A stretch of DNA of 14,596 bases from Candidatus Zixiibacteriota bacterium (lineage in GTDB: Bacteria; Zixibacteria; MSB-5A5; SM1-73), in contig JAGMFA010000037.1 of assembly GCA_023127875.1 (NCBI GenBank), forward strand, positions 1-14,596, in the 5' to 3' direction. Position numbers and translations under genes: made by a program. How positions within the stretch are numbered: position 1 is the first letter of the stretch; every line of letters starts with the position of its first letter. Shown here piece after piece: positions 1 through 7,910 of this stretch. The notes under the pieces are model-generated. The model had not been told where the DNA came from. It saw only the letters and a list, made by a program, of their open reading frames with translations, and searched no databases.

Positions 1-6
1 ATTATT

Positions 7-22
7 GGGACAAAGGGGGATT
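7..22. repeat. Partial copy of nested C/G-tract palindromic repeat
   Basis: Bases 7-22 are identical (16 of 16) to 11055-11070, the right arm of the complete palindrome at 11026-11070. The left arm would lie outside the window, so this is a copy truncated by the window edge or a decayed one. Positions 23-77 hold no gene or structure that I can support. Confidence 0.55.
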
Positions 23-77
23 AAAGGAGGAAAGAAAGATTTTCCATTGCTTACGCGTAACTCAATAAGATGAAAAT

Positions 78-112
78 GTCGGATAGCCCCCCAAATGGGG
101 GACATATCCGAC
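78..112 (-). terminator. Hairpin 3' of the GT39-like gene; possible terminator
   Basis: GTCGGATA at 78-85 pairs with TATCCGAC at 105-112, and an inner C-run (87-92) pairs with a G-run (97-101) around an AAAT loop. It starts 9 nt past the stop codon of the minus-strand gene. Read on the minus strand it is followed only by a short ATTTTC, so it is a weak terminator at best. It may equally be a dispersed palindromic repeat: an AGGTCGGAT fragment recurs near 7829-7837. Confidence 0.45.
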
Positions 113-121
113 CTACGAATC

Positions 122-2074
122 TTATTCTTCCGGTTCTTCTTTTAACTCTTCCAGAAGTTTGACCACATTCTCTATCTGATCTGGCTCTCCTTGCCACAAC
201 CTAACATAACTCTTCAGGTTACATATAGCCTTTTCTCTCTTTCCCATCTGATGGTAAATGGTTCCAAGCCGATGAAAAGCTAAAGCATATTGAGGGTCTA
301 AGCTGATCGTCTTTTCATATTCTCCAACTGCCTCCTCTACCATTCCCTTCCGAAGATAAATTTCTCCCAGAAGATAATGAACCTTAGGATTTTCATCTCT
401 CATGGAGAGTGATAATTTGTAATTTCTTTGAGCTTGATCTAAAAGACCCTGATTGTGATATTCAATGCCTATATTGTAAAGAACAAATGCGCTGTCTGCT
501 CCAGTTTGCAAAGCCTTCTGATAATATTCCAAAGCCAACTTAGGTTTGCCCTGATCTCCATATATCGATCCCAGATTTACATAAGCTTCAGCCAGGTTGG
601 GATTATATAGCAGCGCTTTTTGATACTCTTCCTCCGCCTTGACTTTTTCCCCTTTTTTGGAGTATACCACCCCCAAGGTATAATGAGCCCGACCTGGATT
701 TGCGCTGGAGTATCCCGGAATCTCAATATTAAAAGGAATCAAAATTATCAAAAGAAACACGAGGTATTTCCCGAATTCAAAAATCTTTCTCTGCTTGATC
801 TTGGTTATAAGCCGGTCCAAGGCATAGGCGGAAAACAATATAAAAACAGGAATGAGAGGAACCCGATAGCGGGCAGTAACGAAAAACAAAATCACACTCA
901 ACATGTAAACAAAGAGAAAAATTTCTAAAATGAGGACCTCTTTTTTCTCCCTGTGTGATAGAATGATTCCCAAAATAGCTAAGGGGACGATAAGCCCGAA
1001 AGGGAAATATATGACAAATCTCCAGATCAGAAGCTTCAAAAGCGGGGCATTTCTTGCGAAGAAATAGAAATCACGGTTATTCGATAGCTCATTTCCGTTC
1101 CAGAAAAGTATGAACTTTTTCAGCATCAATTTGAGGAATCTGAAAGGTTCTCTCGTCGCAAACTTCAGTCCCTCCATATACCAGAAGCGGGATACCTCAG
1201 AGGGTTTCAATCTTTTGTGGGTTGCTTTCTCTGCCATGTTTTTCGCATCTTGGTATGATCCCCACCAGGTGGTCCTGGCTCCGGGAAGTATGGCGGAGAC
1301 ACCATCAGATTTGGGGTTGTTTCCGATGAAAAAATTCATTCCTCCCTGCGAGGCAATAAGCACAAAATCTTCTCCCTTGATATAATTTCTTAAAGTTGCC
1401 GGAGAGATTATCAGAATTGCTCCTAAAGCAAAACAGCCAGCGTAGATCACAGATTTTGACCCGATCTTCTTAGCGTTGCTTCTGAACTTCAAAAGTATCC
1501 AGATAATGATAGCCATCCCCACCAAGAGAATATTGGGACGAGCTAAAGCGGATAAACCCAAAATCACTCCGCACAAAATCCACATTTTATTGGAAGGTTT
1601 TTCTTTAGCCTGAAAAAGAGCCAATAACAAGAGCAGATTTAAAAACACAGGTAGAATCGGGATCAGAAGCTCCCCCTCAAAGTAGATTGAAACTCCGTAA
1701 AGACAAGCCAAAAGCCCGGCAATCCTACCTGTCCTTTTATTAAATACCTTCTTTCCCAGAAGATATACCAAAACACAGCTCAAAGATCCGATGAGAAACT
1801 GAATCAATCGCGCCATAAAGTAGTTGTGACCGAATGTCTTGTAAATGAGAGCCAGAAAGTAAGGATAAAGCGGCGCACGGAAAAAGACGCCTTCCGTAAA
1901 GTCCTCCCCTGCCAGTATCGTCTGTGCCCATTGGTCGTGATATTCGGCATCCATACTGGGGGTATCAAAAAGCGGGGAGCTTTTCATCTGGGTCAGATAG
2001 ATGAATCTAACTGCGAAAGCGAAGATGAAAATGCCAATAACGAAATATGCTTCTTTTCGAGCTGATCTTCTCAT
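122..2074 (-). CDS. GT39-like (ArnT/PMT-type) membrane glycosyltransferase with C-terminal TPR domain
   Basis: A 650-residue polytopic membrane protein. Residues about 10-28 form the first membrane helix. The following external loop carries an acidic motif (MDAEYHDQW, 41-49) of the kind that holds the catalytic Asp/Glu in GT-C enzymes, followed by RAPLYPYFLALIY (66-78). Further hydrophobic segments run to about residue 450. An ARYRVPLIP motif (401-409) is typical of bacterial GT39 relatives. Residues about 460-625 contain about five TPR units, e.g. AEAYVNLGSIYGDQGKPKLALEYY. Family knowledge suggests transfer of a sugar from a polyprenyl-phosphate donor in the periplasm or outer face; acceptor and sugar are unknown. 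The TPR tail is an inferred partner-binding module. The ATG at 2074 has GAAGG directly abutting it and AAGGG about 9 nt upstream. The gene is divergent from purF and stands alone on this strand. Confidence 0.85.
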   Translation of the reverse strand: MRRSARKEAYFVIGIFIFAFAVRFIYLTQMKSSPLFDTPSMDAEYHDQWAQTILAGEDFTEGVFFRAPLYPYFLALIYKTFGHNYFMARLIQFLIGSLSCVLVYLLGKKVFNKRTGRIAGLLACLYGVSIYFEGELLIPILPVFLNLLLLLALFQAKEKPSNKMWILCGVILGLSALARPNILLVGMAIIIWILLKFRSNAKKIGSKSVIYAGCFALGAILIISPATLRNYIKGEDFVLIASQGGMNFFIGNNPKSDGVSAILPGARTTWWGSYQDAKNMAEKATHKRLKPSEVSRFWYMEGLKFATREPFRFLKLMLKKFILFWNGNELSNNRDFYFFARNAPLLKLLIWRFVIYFPFGLIVPLAILGIILSHREKKEVLILEIFLFVYMLSVILFFVTARYRVPLIPVFILFSAYALDRLITKIKQRKIFEFGKYLVFLLIILIPFNIEIPGYSSANPGRAHYTLGVVYSKKGEKVKAEEEYQKALLYNPNLAEAYVNLGSIYGDQGKPKLALEYYQKALQTGADSAFVLYNIGIEYHNQGLLDQAQRNYKLSLSMRDENPKVHYLLGEIYLRKGMVEEAVGEYEKTISLDPQYALAFHRLGTIYHQMGKREKAICNLKSYVRLWQGEPDQIENVVKLLEELKEEPEE

Positions 2075-2097
2075 CCTTCAAAACCCTTTTGTTTTTC

Positions 2098-2126
2098 AAA
2101 CTAATTCTAAATATTTTTAAAGTCAA
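2098..2126 (-). promoter_or_regulatory. Possible sigma-70-type promoter for the GT39-like gene
   Basis: On the minus strand TTGACT (plus 2121-2126) is followed after exactly 17 nt by TAGTTT (plus 2098-2103), about 24 nt before the ATG. The -35 matches 5 of 6 bases and the -10 only 3 of 6, with an A/T-rich spacer. Plausible but weak. Confidence 0.35.
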
Positions 2127-2138
2127 GAGATACCAATA

Positions 2139-2169
2139 ATTTCAGGAGTTAAGGCGCAAGCCTTTTACC
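2139..2169. repeat. 31-bp direct repeat, copy A
   Basis: It matches 2303-2333 at 29 of 31 positions. It contains a small hairpin, AAGGC (2151-2155) with GCCTT (2160-2164) around a GCAA loop. The function is unknown; it looks like a dispersed genomic repeat. Confidence 0.7.
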
Positions 2170-2255
2170 CAATTCAGATCATACTTTTTGAGAAAGAAAA
2201 AAATTGGGGGAGGTGAAAACTTTTTCTTTAACCGTTGTTGATTGATAAAATCCTT

Positions 2256-2300
2256 ACGGATTCATCCTGAACGGATTCACCGTGAACGGATTAACTCCTT
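2256..2300. repeat. 15-bp tandem repeat, three units
   Basis: ACGGATT occurs at 2256, 2271 and 2286, giving a strict 15-bp period. The first two units are similar over their full length (ACGGATTCATCCTGA and ACGGATTCACCGTGA); the third diverges after ACGGATT. It sits between the two copies of the 31-bp repeat, upstream of the purF promoter. Confidence 0.65.
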
Positions 2301-2302
2301 TG

Positions 2303-2333
2303 ATTTCAGGAGTTGAGGCGTAAGCCTTTTACC
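2303..2333. repeat. 31-bp direct repeat, copy B
   Basis: Second copy of the repeat at 2139-2169, differing at two positions (A to G and C to T). One of these changes shortens the hairpin stem. It ends 37 bp before the -35 element of the purF promoter. Confidence 0.7.
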
Positions 2334-2369
2334 AAGAGGAGCCTTTCTGAAACTCTCATCTGAAATCCC

Positions 2370-2398
2370 TTGACACCCGAAAGCAGTTTTAGTAAATT
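2370..2398 (+). promoter_or_regulatory. Sigma-70-type promoter for purF
   Basis: TTGACA at 2370-2375 is a perfect -35. After exactly 17 nt comes TAAATT (2393-2398), matching 4 of 6 bases of the -10 consensus. Transcription would start near 2405, 35 nt upstream of the ATG at 2440. The upstream in-frame TTG at 2398 lies inside the -10 box, which argues against it as the start codon. Confidence 0.6.
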
Positions 2399-2428
2399 TG
2401 CTTCTCTTTCGTATACCATATGTTCAAC

Positions 2429-2437
2429 AGGAAGGTG
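2429..2437 (+). promoter_or_regulatory. Ribosome binding site fixing the purF start
   Basis: AGGAAGGTG directly precedes the ATG at 2440 at suitable spacing. The TTG at 2398 has no comparable site. Confidence 0.7.
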
Positions 2438-2439
2438 AT

Positions 2440-3846
2440 ATGTTAGAGAATTTAATTCACGAAGAATGCGGTGTCTTTGGTATCTTTGGGGCAAGGAAGG
2501 CAGCAGAGCTAACCTACTTGGGACTTTATGCCTTACAGCATCGAGGGCAGGAGGGAGCGGGGATTGTTTCCTCAAACAACGGGAAAATCTATCAGCATAG
2601 AGGTCCGGGGGAGGTAAATGAGGTCTTCTCTCGTAAAGAGACTCTCAACCAATTAAAAGGTCACTTAGCCATCGGACATAACCGCTACTCCACCACCGGC
2701 GCTTCCTCTTCAGTAAATATCCAACCTCTTCTGATCACCTACAAGAAGGGGAACTTAGCTTTAGCTCACAATGGAAACTTAACCAATTCCTACAGCCTGC
2801 GCACTTCTATGGAGAGGACAGGTTCCATCTTTCAGACCTCCAGCGACAGCGAGCTGATTCTGCATCTGGTGGCTCGCTCCAAAAAAACGACCGTGGTGGA
2901 GATGATCCAGGACGCTCTTTTGAAGGTAAAGGGTGCGTATTCTGTGGTCTTTAATACCGGCAATTCCATTGTAGCCGCCAGGGACCCTCATGGATTTCGC
3001 CCGCTGGCTTTGGGCAGACTTAAAGACGCCTGGGTGGTGGCATCGGAAACCTGCGCCTTCGATATAATTGGAGCAAAATACCAAAGGGATATCCAGCCGG
3101 GTGAGATTTTGGTAATCAACCAGAAAGGAATCAAATCCTATTTTCCGTTCAAACCGGTTAGACACGCCTTTTGCATTTTTGAATTCATCTACTTCGCCCG
3201 TCCGGACAGCATCATTTTCAGTGAGAATGTGGATAAAATACGCAGAAGATTGGGCAGACAACTGGCAAGAGAAAAACCCGTATCAGCCGACATTGTGATT
3301 TCGGTCCCCGACTCATCTAACACCGCCACACTGGGTTATTGTGAAGAATCCGGAATAAAGTATGAGGTGGGACTGATCCGCAACCACTATATCGGAAGAA
3401 CCTTCATCGAGCCGGAGCAGACCATAAGGGATCTGGATGCACGGATCAAGTTTAACCCGGTGAGAGGGGTTTTGAAGGATCAAAGAGTGGTGATTGTGGA
3501 CGATTCCATTGTCAGAGGAACCACCAGCAAAAAGCTCATCAAGATGTTAAGAAATGCTGGGGCAAAGGAAGTTCATTTCCGGGTAAGTTCTCCCCCCATA
3601 ATCTCTCCTTGCTTCTATGGTGTAGATATGCCCACCAAAGAGGAGCTGATCGGCTCATCCAAATCAGTGGAACAGATCAGAAAATTTTTGGACGTAGACA
3701 GTTTGGGTTATCTCTCCTTGCCGGGGATGCTCTCCATGCACTCTCTTAACGGAAGAGATTTCTGCGTAGCCTGCTTTTCCGGCAAATACCCCACCAAGAT
3801 AGAAGAAAATAGCGGAAAATATGTGTTAGAGACAAAACGTTGTTGA
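2440..3846 (+). CDS. purF: Amidophosphoribosyltransferase (glutamine PRPP amidotransferase)
   Basis: A 468-residue cytoplasmic enzyme for the first committed step of de novo purine synthesis: PRPP plus glutamine gives 5-phosphoribosylamine. The N-terminal Ntn glutaminase domain begins after a 9-residue propeptide, with catalytic Cys10 in EECGVFGIFG. NRYSTTG (81-87) and HNGNL (110-114) are conserved glutamine-site motifs. The PRPP-binding signature VVIVDDSIVRGTTS is at 350-363. Cys245, Cys391, Cys442 and Cys445 match the four ligands of the [4Fe-4S] cluster in the Bacillus-type enzyme. Length is normal for the family. The start at 2440 is set by the ribosome binding site, the promoter position and the short propeptide. 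No other purine gene is adjacent, so it is probably transcribed alone. The stop codon overlaps a TTGACA of the next putative promoter. Confidence 0.97.
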   Translation: MLENLIHEECGVFGIFGARKAAELTYLGLYALQHRGQEGAGIVSSNNGKIYQHRGPGEVNEVFSRKETLNQLKGHLAIGHNRYSTTGASSSVNIQPLLITYKKGNLALAHNGNLTNSYSLRTSMERTGSIFQTSSDSELILHLVARSKKTTVVEMIQDALLKVKGAYSVVFNTGNSIVAARDPHGFRPLALGRLKDAWVVASETCAFDIIGAKYQRDIQPGEILVINQKGIKSYFPFKPVRHAFCIFEFIYFARPDSIIFSENVDKIRRRLGRQLAREKPVSADIVISVPDSSNTATLGYCEESGIKYEVGLIRNHYIGRTFIEPEQTIRDLDARIKFNPVRGVLKDQRVVIVDDSIVRGTTSKKLIKMLRNAGAKEVHFRVSSPPIISPCFYGVDMPTKEELIGSSKSVEQIRKFLDVDSLGYLSLPGMLSMHSLNGRDFCVACFSGKYPTKIEENSGKYVLETKRC

Positions 3847-3874
3847 CAATTGCCCTCTTATTTTAGATTATATT
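3843..3874 (+). promoter_or_regulatory. Possible promoter for the restriction-modification gene
   Basis: A perfect TTGACA (3843-3848) overlaps the purF stop. Candidate -10 boxes are TAGATT (3864-3869, 15-nt spacer) and TATATT (3869-3874, 20-nt spacer). Both spacings are off the optimum, so the -35 is good but the pairing is uncertain. No terminator is visible between purF and the next gene. Confidence 0.4.
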
Positions 3875-3926
3875 AACGCACAGTCATATTTTTCAAGTTA
3901 CCTAATACAAAGGCAAGCACAAAAAT

Positions 3927-6900
3927 ATGCCTCTCACCGAACCAGAATTCAATGCTAAAGTCGTAGGACTGATGAATCAAATCATCAGAGAGAAGGGCTT
4001 GGGGTTTGAAGAAGCCCGCATGGGCACCAGCTTGAAGATGACTGACGAAACCACCAAGTTTCCGGATGGGGTAATATGGAAAAACAAAACCACCGGGGAG
4101 GCGTCTCTACTTTTTGAGATAAAAAATCCAACCTGGGATGCCTCCAACACTCGATTGGTGGATATAGCTGGCAAAAAAGCTTATGAGTTAGGGACGAAGT
4201 ATTTTGCCACGTGGAATATGAAAGACTTTATCCTCTGGGAGACTTTTCGCTCAGGTGTCCCCCTGTATGATAGACATAAAGAGTGGTATAAGAACATAAT
4301 CTGGGTAAAAGATATAAGCGAAGTTGACAGAAAAGAAAATTGGGAGAAGATCAAGATATTTCTCGAAGGATTTCTCGGAGCTTTAAATCAAGACATATTC
4401 AGACGGAAGAAAGTCTTCGTTGGAATTCCTATAGACCAATTCTTCATAAGAAAGCTGGCAACCAATGTGGATATCAACTCCCGGGTCTTTACCATAGCGT
4501 TGAAGCGGAAATGTTTTGAAGATAAAGATTATTATGCAAGGTTAAAAAAGTGGATTTGGGCTCAAGGGTGGCATCCTGTTCTGAAGAATAAAGCACAGGA
4601 AACAGATCATTCGGTATATGAGAAAATCGCTCGTATAGCAGCATATATTTTAACCAATAAAATTCTATTCTATAATGTCATTTCTACAGAACACAAAGAC
4701 CTAAACCCAATCCAGACTGAAAGGATAAAAGGAAGTATAAACTTAAACAAAACTCTAAGAAAGCACTTCCAGAAAGTTCTCAAAATCAATTACGATACCA
4801 TCTACAAGATAGATATTTTCGATGATTTGAAAGTGCCAGATGATTGTTTGGAACAGATAGTCAGGTTTATAGAGGATTTTGATAATTATGATTTCAGAGG
4901 ATTGAATTATGAAATTTTGGGGCATGTCTATGAGGACCTAATACCTGGACCGGATAGGTCGGAGATGGGTCAATACTTCACACCCCCTTCAACCGTTGAT
5001 CTGATAAACAGCTTTTGTATTAAGAATCCAGACAATGTGATTTTAGATTTGGGCTGTGGCGCTGGAACTTTTTTGGTCAGAGCCTACGCTCGATTAAAGC
5101 ATCTGAAAAAAAAGAAAAAGACTCATAAAGAACTTTTGGAACAACTCTGGGGTGTGGATAAATCTTCATTTCCCGCTCACTTAGCTCAGATCAACTTGGT
5201 TCTACCGGATTTATCCGAAACAGAAAACTTCCCTTACATAGAAAATAAGGATGCTTTTGACATCAAACCGCAAGAGACTTATTTTGAGGTTCCATTCCAC
5301 AGAGGGATCAAGCACGAATATAAGAAAATTTCTCCAAAAACTGCAAAAGTGAAGATTCCGGAGATGAATGCAGTTGTGGGCAACCCTCCGTACATTCGAC
5401 AGGAGAAACTCGCACAGGAAGACAAAGAGCACATAAGTAAAGCAGTGGAAAAAGATTGGGGAAACTTTAGACTTACCAACCAGATGGGTCTTTCTATAAG
5501 CAGGCAGGCAGACATCTATGTTTATTTCTTCATTCACGCTGCCAGATTCCTAAAAGAAGGTGGTCGTTTGGGTTTCGTCACCTCCAATTCCTGGCTGGAC
5601 GTCAGATATGGTGCAGGACTTCAAAAATTCTTTTTGGACAACTTCAAGATCATCGCCATCATCGAAAGCAAGGTGGAGAGGTCTTTTGCTAAGGCGGACA
5701 TAAACACTGCTATCACCGTTTTAGAGCGATGTTCGGACAAAAGAAAAAGAGATAACAACCCGGTTAGGTTTGTGGTCTTGAAAGAGAAAATGGAAAATCT
5801 CATCCCAAAAGACGGAGATAAAGATAGATTTTGGGCATGTGAAAAATTGATCTCCAAAATTACCCGTAGCAGAAAACTATATGAGGACTCTCAAATCAAA
5901 GTGCTTCCCAAAAAGCAAAAAGAACTGTATCAAGAAGGAATTGAAGACAATGTTTACGTAGGGTCAAAATGGGGCGGAAAATATCTGAGAGCACCGGAAA
6001 TCTTTTTTAAGATTCTGGAGAAAGGTAAAGATCTACTTGTTCCCTTGAAGGATGTAGCTGAAGTTAGAAGAGGTTTCACCACTGGGGCAAACGAGTTCTT
6101 TTATTTAACTGAAGAACAGATCAAAGCACACATGATAGAAAAGGATTTTTTGAAGCCATTAATCAAATCCCCTAGAGAAAGTAGGAAAATTCTGATTTCA
6201 TCAAAAGACACCAAATATAAAGTTCTATTAGTGCACAAAAACAAGCAACAACTTCGGAAAACAAATGTTCTCAAATACATTTTGTTTGGTGAACAAAAGG
6301 ACACACACAAAAGACCTACCTGTAGTCCTCGTCAGAGATGGTATGATCTTGGCAAAAGAGGAACTGCAAATATTTTATGGACTGAGTTCTTTTTTGACAC
6401 ACACATAACTTTTCTGTTAGAAGATGAAATTTACGATAGCGATAAGTTCTATGGGATAACCATAAAAAGATATTTGCATGAGACAGCCGCCTTTTTAAAT
6501 TCCACAATTGCAGTTTTGCTCAGACAACTGCTTGGTTTTCACAGCTTAGGTGAAGGTGCCTTAAAAATTCCTGTGTATGAGCTATCCTCGTTTAAAGTGA
6601 TTGACTTTAGAAAAGTTCCGGTATCTATCAGAAACAAAATCAAAAAAGCTTTCAACACGATTTCGCAAAGAGAGATTCTGCCAATATTCCAAGAAATCCA
6701 CGAGAAAGATCGACAAAAGTTAGATAGCATCTTTTTCGATATTTTAGGTCTAACCAAAAAGGAAAGACAACAGGTCTATGATGCGGTATGTGAATTAGTC
6801 AGTAATAGATTAAAGAAGGCTAAGACATTTGGGAAAAAGAACGCAAACAAAAAAGAGGAGTTTAATCCTTCCTCTTATGCAGACCATATCTTAGAGGAAG

Positions 6901-7286
6901 TTTTCTTAGCGCAAGAAAAAAAGGAATTCCCAGGGGATTTCATGGAACCCTCCTGTGGGAGTTTCACCATTCAACTACCAAAAATCGAACCAAGAGGCAA
7001 ATTGACCATTGAAGAGTTTTTCGGTAAGGCAAGCTTAAGAATAGACGGTGAAACAATCGATTGTCAGACTACACCAAAAGCAAATTTCGTGGAGTTGGCA
7101 ATAGAAAAAGGGGTCAGAGATGAAGTTTGTGTTCCTGCGGATGACAAGAATTGCATTAAGGCAGTTAGAGAGTATTTGAATTACCACAAAATTATCCAGA
7201 TGCAGATCGAAGACACCATGAAAATGTTTAATTTGACCAAGAAGCAAACCAAGGCTGTTCTTTCCGAAATCGAAAACAGATATTAA
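3927..7286 (+). CDS. Type IIG-like restriction-modification protein (nuclease + N6-adenine methyltransferase + specificity domain)
   Basis: A 1119-residue protein. Near the N-terminus, P46-D47 followed by E64-I-K66 reads as a PD-(D/E)XK nuclease core. A mainly helical linker follows to about residue 320. The methyltransferase part has MGQYFTP (347-353), the SAM-binding motif I DLGCGAGTF (374-382) and the catalytic NPPY (486-489), as in Eco57I/HsdM-type gamma-class N6-adenine methylases. After about residue 700, LKDVAEVRRGFTTGANEFF opens a likely target recognition region. The C-terminal 150 residues are Lys/Glu-rich and not recognised. Cutting, methylating and recognising DNA in one chain is the type IIG pattern. 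No separate R, M or S gene is adjacent. The ATG at 3927 has only a weak AAAGG at long distance. GC falls to about 30% in the putative recognition region. Alternatives are a methylase with an inactive nuclease domain or a solitary BREX-like methylase; the nuclease call is the weaker one. Confidence 0.85.
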   Translation: MPLTEPEFNAKVVGLMNQIIREKGLGFEEARMGTSLKMTDETTKFPDGVIWKNKTTGEASLLFEIKNPTWDASNTRLVDIAGKKAYELGTKYFATWNMKDFILWETFRSGVPLYDRHKEWYKNIIWVKDISEVDRKENWEKIKIFLEGFLGALNQDIFRRKKVFVGIPIDQFFIRKLATNVDINSRVFTIALKRKCFEDKDYYARLKKWIWAQGWHPVLKNKAQETDHSVYEKIARIAAYILTNKILFYNVISTEHKDLNPIQTERIKGSINLNKTLRKHFQKVLKINYDTIYKIDIFDDLKVPDDCLEQIVRFIEDFDNYDFRGLNYEILGHVYEDLIPGPDRSEMGQYFTPPSTVDLINSFCIKNPDNVILDLGCGAGTFLVRAYARLKHLKKKKKTHKELLEQLWGVDKSSFPAHLAQINLVLPDLSETENFPYIENKDAFDIKPQETYFEVPFHRGIKHEYKKISPKTAKVKIPEMNAVVGNPPYIRQEKLAQEDKEHISKAVEKDWGNFRLTNQMGLSISRQADIYVYFFIHAARFLKEGGRLGFVTSNSWLDVRYGAGLQKFFLDNFKIIAIIESKVERSFAKADINTAITVLERCSDKRKRDNNPVRFVVLKEKMENLIPKDGDKDRFWACEKLISKITRSRKLYEDSQIKVLPKKQKELYQEGIEDNVYVGSKWGGKYLRAPEIFFKILEKGKDLLVPLKDVAEVRRGFTTGANEFFYLTEEQIKAHMIEKDFLKPLIKSPRESRKILISSKDTKYKVLLVHKNKQQLRKTNVLKYILFGEQKDTHKRPTCSPRQRWYDLGKRGTANILWTEFFFDTHITFLLEDEIYDSDKFYGITIKRYLHETAAFLNSTIAVLLRQLLGFHSLGEGALKIPVYELSSFKVIDFRKVPVSIRNKIKKAFNTISQREILPIFQEIHEKDRQKLDSIFFDILGLTKKERQQVYDAVCELVSNRLKKAKTFGKKNANKKEEFNPSSYADHILEEVFLAQEKKEFPGDFMEPSCGSFTIQLPKIEPRGKLTIEEFFGKASLRIDGETIDCQTTPKANFVELAIEKGVRDEVCVPADDKNCIKAVREYLNYHKIIQMQIEDTMKMFNLTKKQTKAVLSEIENRY

Positions 7287-7299
7287 AACCAATCTTCGA

Positions 7300-7357
7300 C
7301 CTCTCCCCCTATCCCCCTCTCCATATTATGGAGAGGGGGAACAAAAAGGGGGAGAGG
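7300..7357. repeat. Nested C/G-tract palindromic repeat
   Basis: The outer stem CCTCTCCCCC (7300-7309) pairs with GGGGGAGAGG (7348-7357). The inner stem at 7313-7324 pairs with 7328-7339 over 12 bp around an ATT loop, with an internal loop between the two stems. There is no T-tract, so it is not a classical terminator, although it begins 13 nt after a stop codon and could slow transcription or protect an RNA end. Its architecture matches the element at 11026-11070. Its right arm abuts the GtrA start. Confidence 0.75.
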
Positions 7358-7367
7358 TAAAGAGAAT

Positions 7368-7808
7368 GTGCAAGGATTGAACACCAGAATTTATTCCATA
7401 ACTCAGCAAAAGGAAGTAAGGCGTTTTGTAAAATTCGGCTTGGTCGGAACCTGGGGACTTGTGGTCAACATGTTCTTCCTCTGGTTTCTGACTGAAACTA
7501 TGGGGGTCTATTATCTTTTCTCCAGCATTGCGGCAATCGAGATATCGCTTTTAAACAACTATGTGCTGAATGATCTCTGGACCTGGCATGATCGTGGTAA
7601 GAAAGGGAAAAAAGAATACTTCAAGAGAACGTTCCAATACCATGTTTCTGCCAGCACCGCCATGCTGACCAATCTTATTATCTTATGGATTTTGACCGCA
7701 CTTTTTGGCATTTATTATTTAGTTTCCAATATCTTTGGCATTCTTTGTGGCACTCTGTTGAACTTCTTTATCAACGACCGCTGGACCTTCAAGCACAGGA
7801 AAGAATAG
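7368..7808 (+). CDS. GtrA-family membrane protein
   Basis: A 146-residue protein with four predicted membrane helices, about residues 20-40, 45-65, 85-108 and 113-135. The GtrA/DPMS-type pattern is clear: VKFGLVGTWGLVVNMFFLWFL at the N-terminus and GTLLNFFINDRWTF near the end, with a matching NNYVLNDLWTW after helix 2 (internal duplication). Family members are thought to help move or use polyprenyl-phosphate-linked sugars in polysaccharide or O-antigen modification; some are fused to dolichyl-phosphate-mannose-synthase-like enzymes, which is not the case here. The start is the GTG at 7368; the overlapping ATG at 7366 is in another frame. Purines GGGGGAGAGG (7348-7357) from the upstream palindrome end 10 nt before it and are the best ribosome binding site. 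The likely partner is the GT87-like gene downstream. Confidence 0.88.
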   Translation: MQGLNTRIYSITQQKEVRRFVKFGLVGTWGLVVNMFFLWFLTETMGVYYLFSSIAAIEISLLNNYVLNDLWTWHDRGKKGKKEYFKRTFQYHVSASTAMLTNLIILWILTALFGIYYLVSNIFGILCGTLLNFFINDRWTFKHRKE

Positions 7809-7869
7809 CCCACATGATTTTCAGATAGGTCGGATGGCAAACATGCTTGACAAAAATTGCTGCGCTTCA

Positions 7870-7890
7870 AGGCGGGATAAATTCCCGCCT
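7870..7890. repeat. Palindrome 1 in the GtrA-GT87 intergenic region
   Basis: AGGCGGGA (7870-7877) pairs with TCCCGCCT (7883-7890) around a TAAAT loop: a perfect 8-bp stem with no T-tract. It is probably a dispersed repeat. Confidence 0.55.
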
Positions 7891-7910
7891 CTATGAGAGA
7901 AAAGCTTGAC

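Noticed and set aside
620..928. 102-codon plus-strand frame opposite the GT39-like gene
   Set aside because: It lies antisense to the clear TPR and membrane coding sequence and has no family signal.
2206..2255. GGGGGAGGTGA sequence resembling a strong ribosome binding site in the purF upstream region
   Set aside because: No ATG follows at suitable distance. The TTG codons nearby open only a frame of about 11 codons.
2398..2439. Upstream TTG start that would add 14 residues to PurF
   Set aside because: The TTG lies within the -10 box of the likely promoter and lacks a ribosome binding site. The ATG at 2440 has a good site and gives a normal short propeptide before the catalytic cysteine.
2779..3261. 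160-codon open frame on the minus strand within purF
   Set aside because: It is a shadow of a highly conserved gene on the other strand, with no recognisable domain. The same applies to the other reverse-strand frames inside the large genes.
3927..7286. BREX (PglX) or other multi-gene defence island centred on the methylase
   Set aside because: None of the partner genes (BrxA/B/C/L, PglZ) lies beside it. The neighbours are purF and GtrA, and the N-terminal PD-(D/E)XK-like motif points to a self-contained type IIG enzyme.
7848..7883. TTGACA (7848-7853) as a promoter for the GT87-like gene
   Set aside because: At 17 nt the -10 position is GC-rich (GGCGGG). The nearest TAAATT (7878-7883) is 24 nt away.
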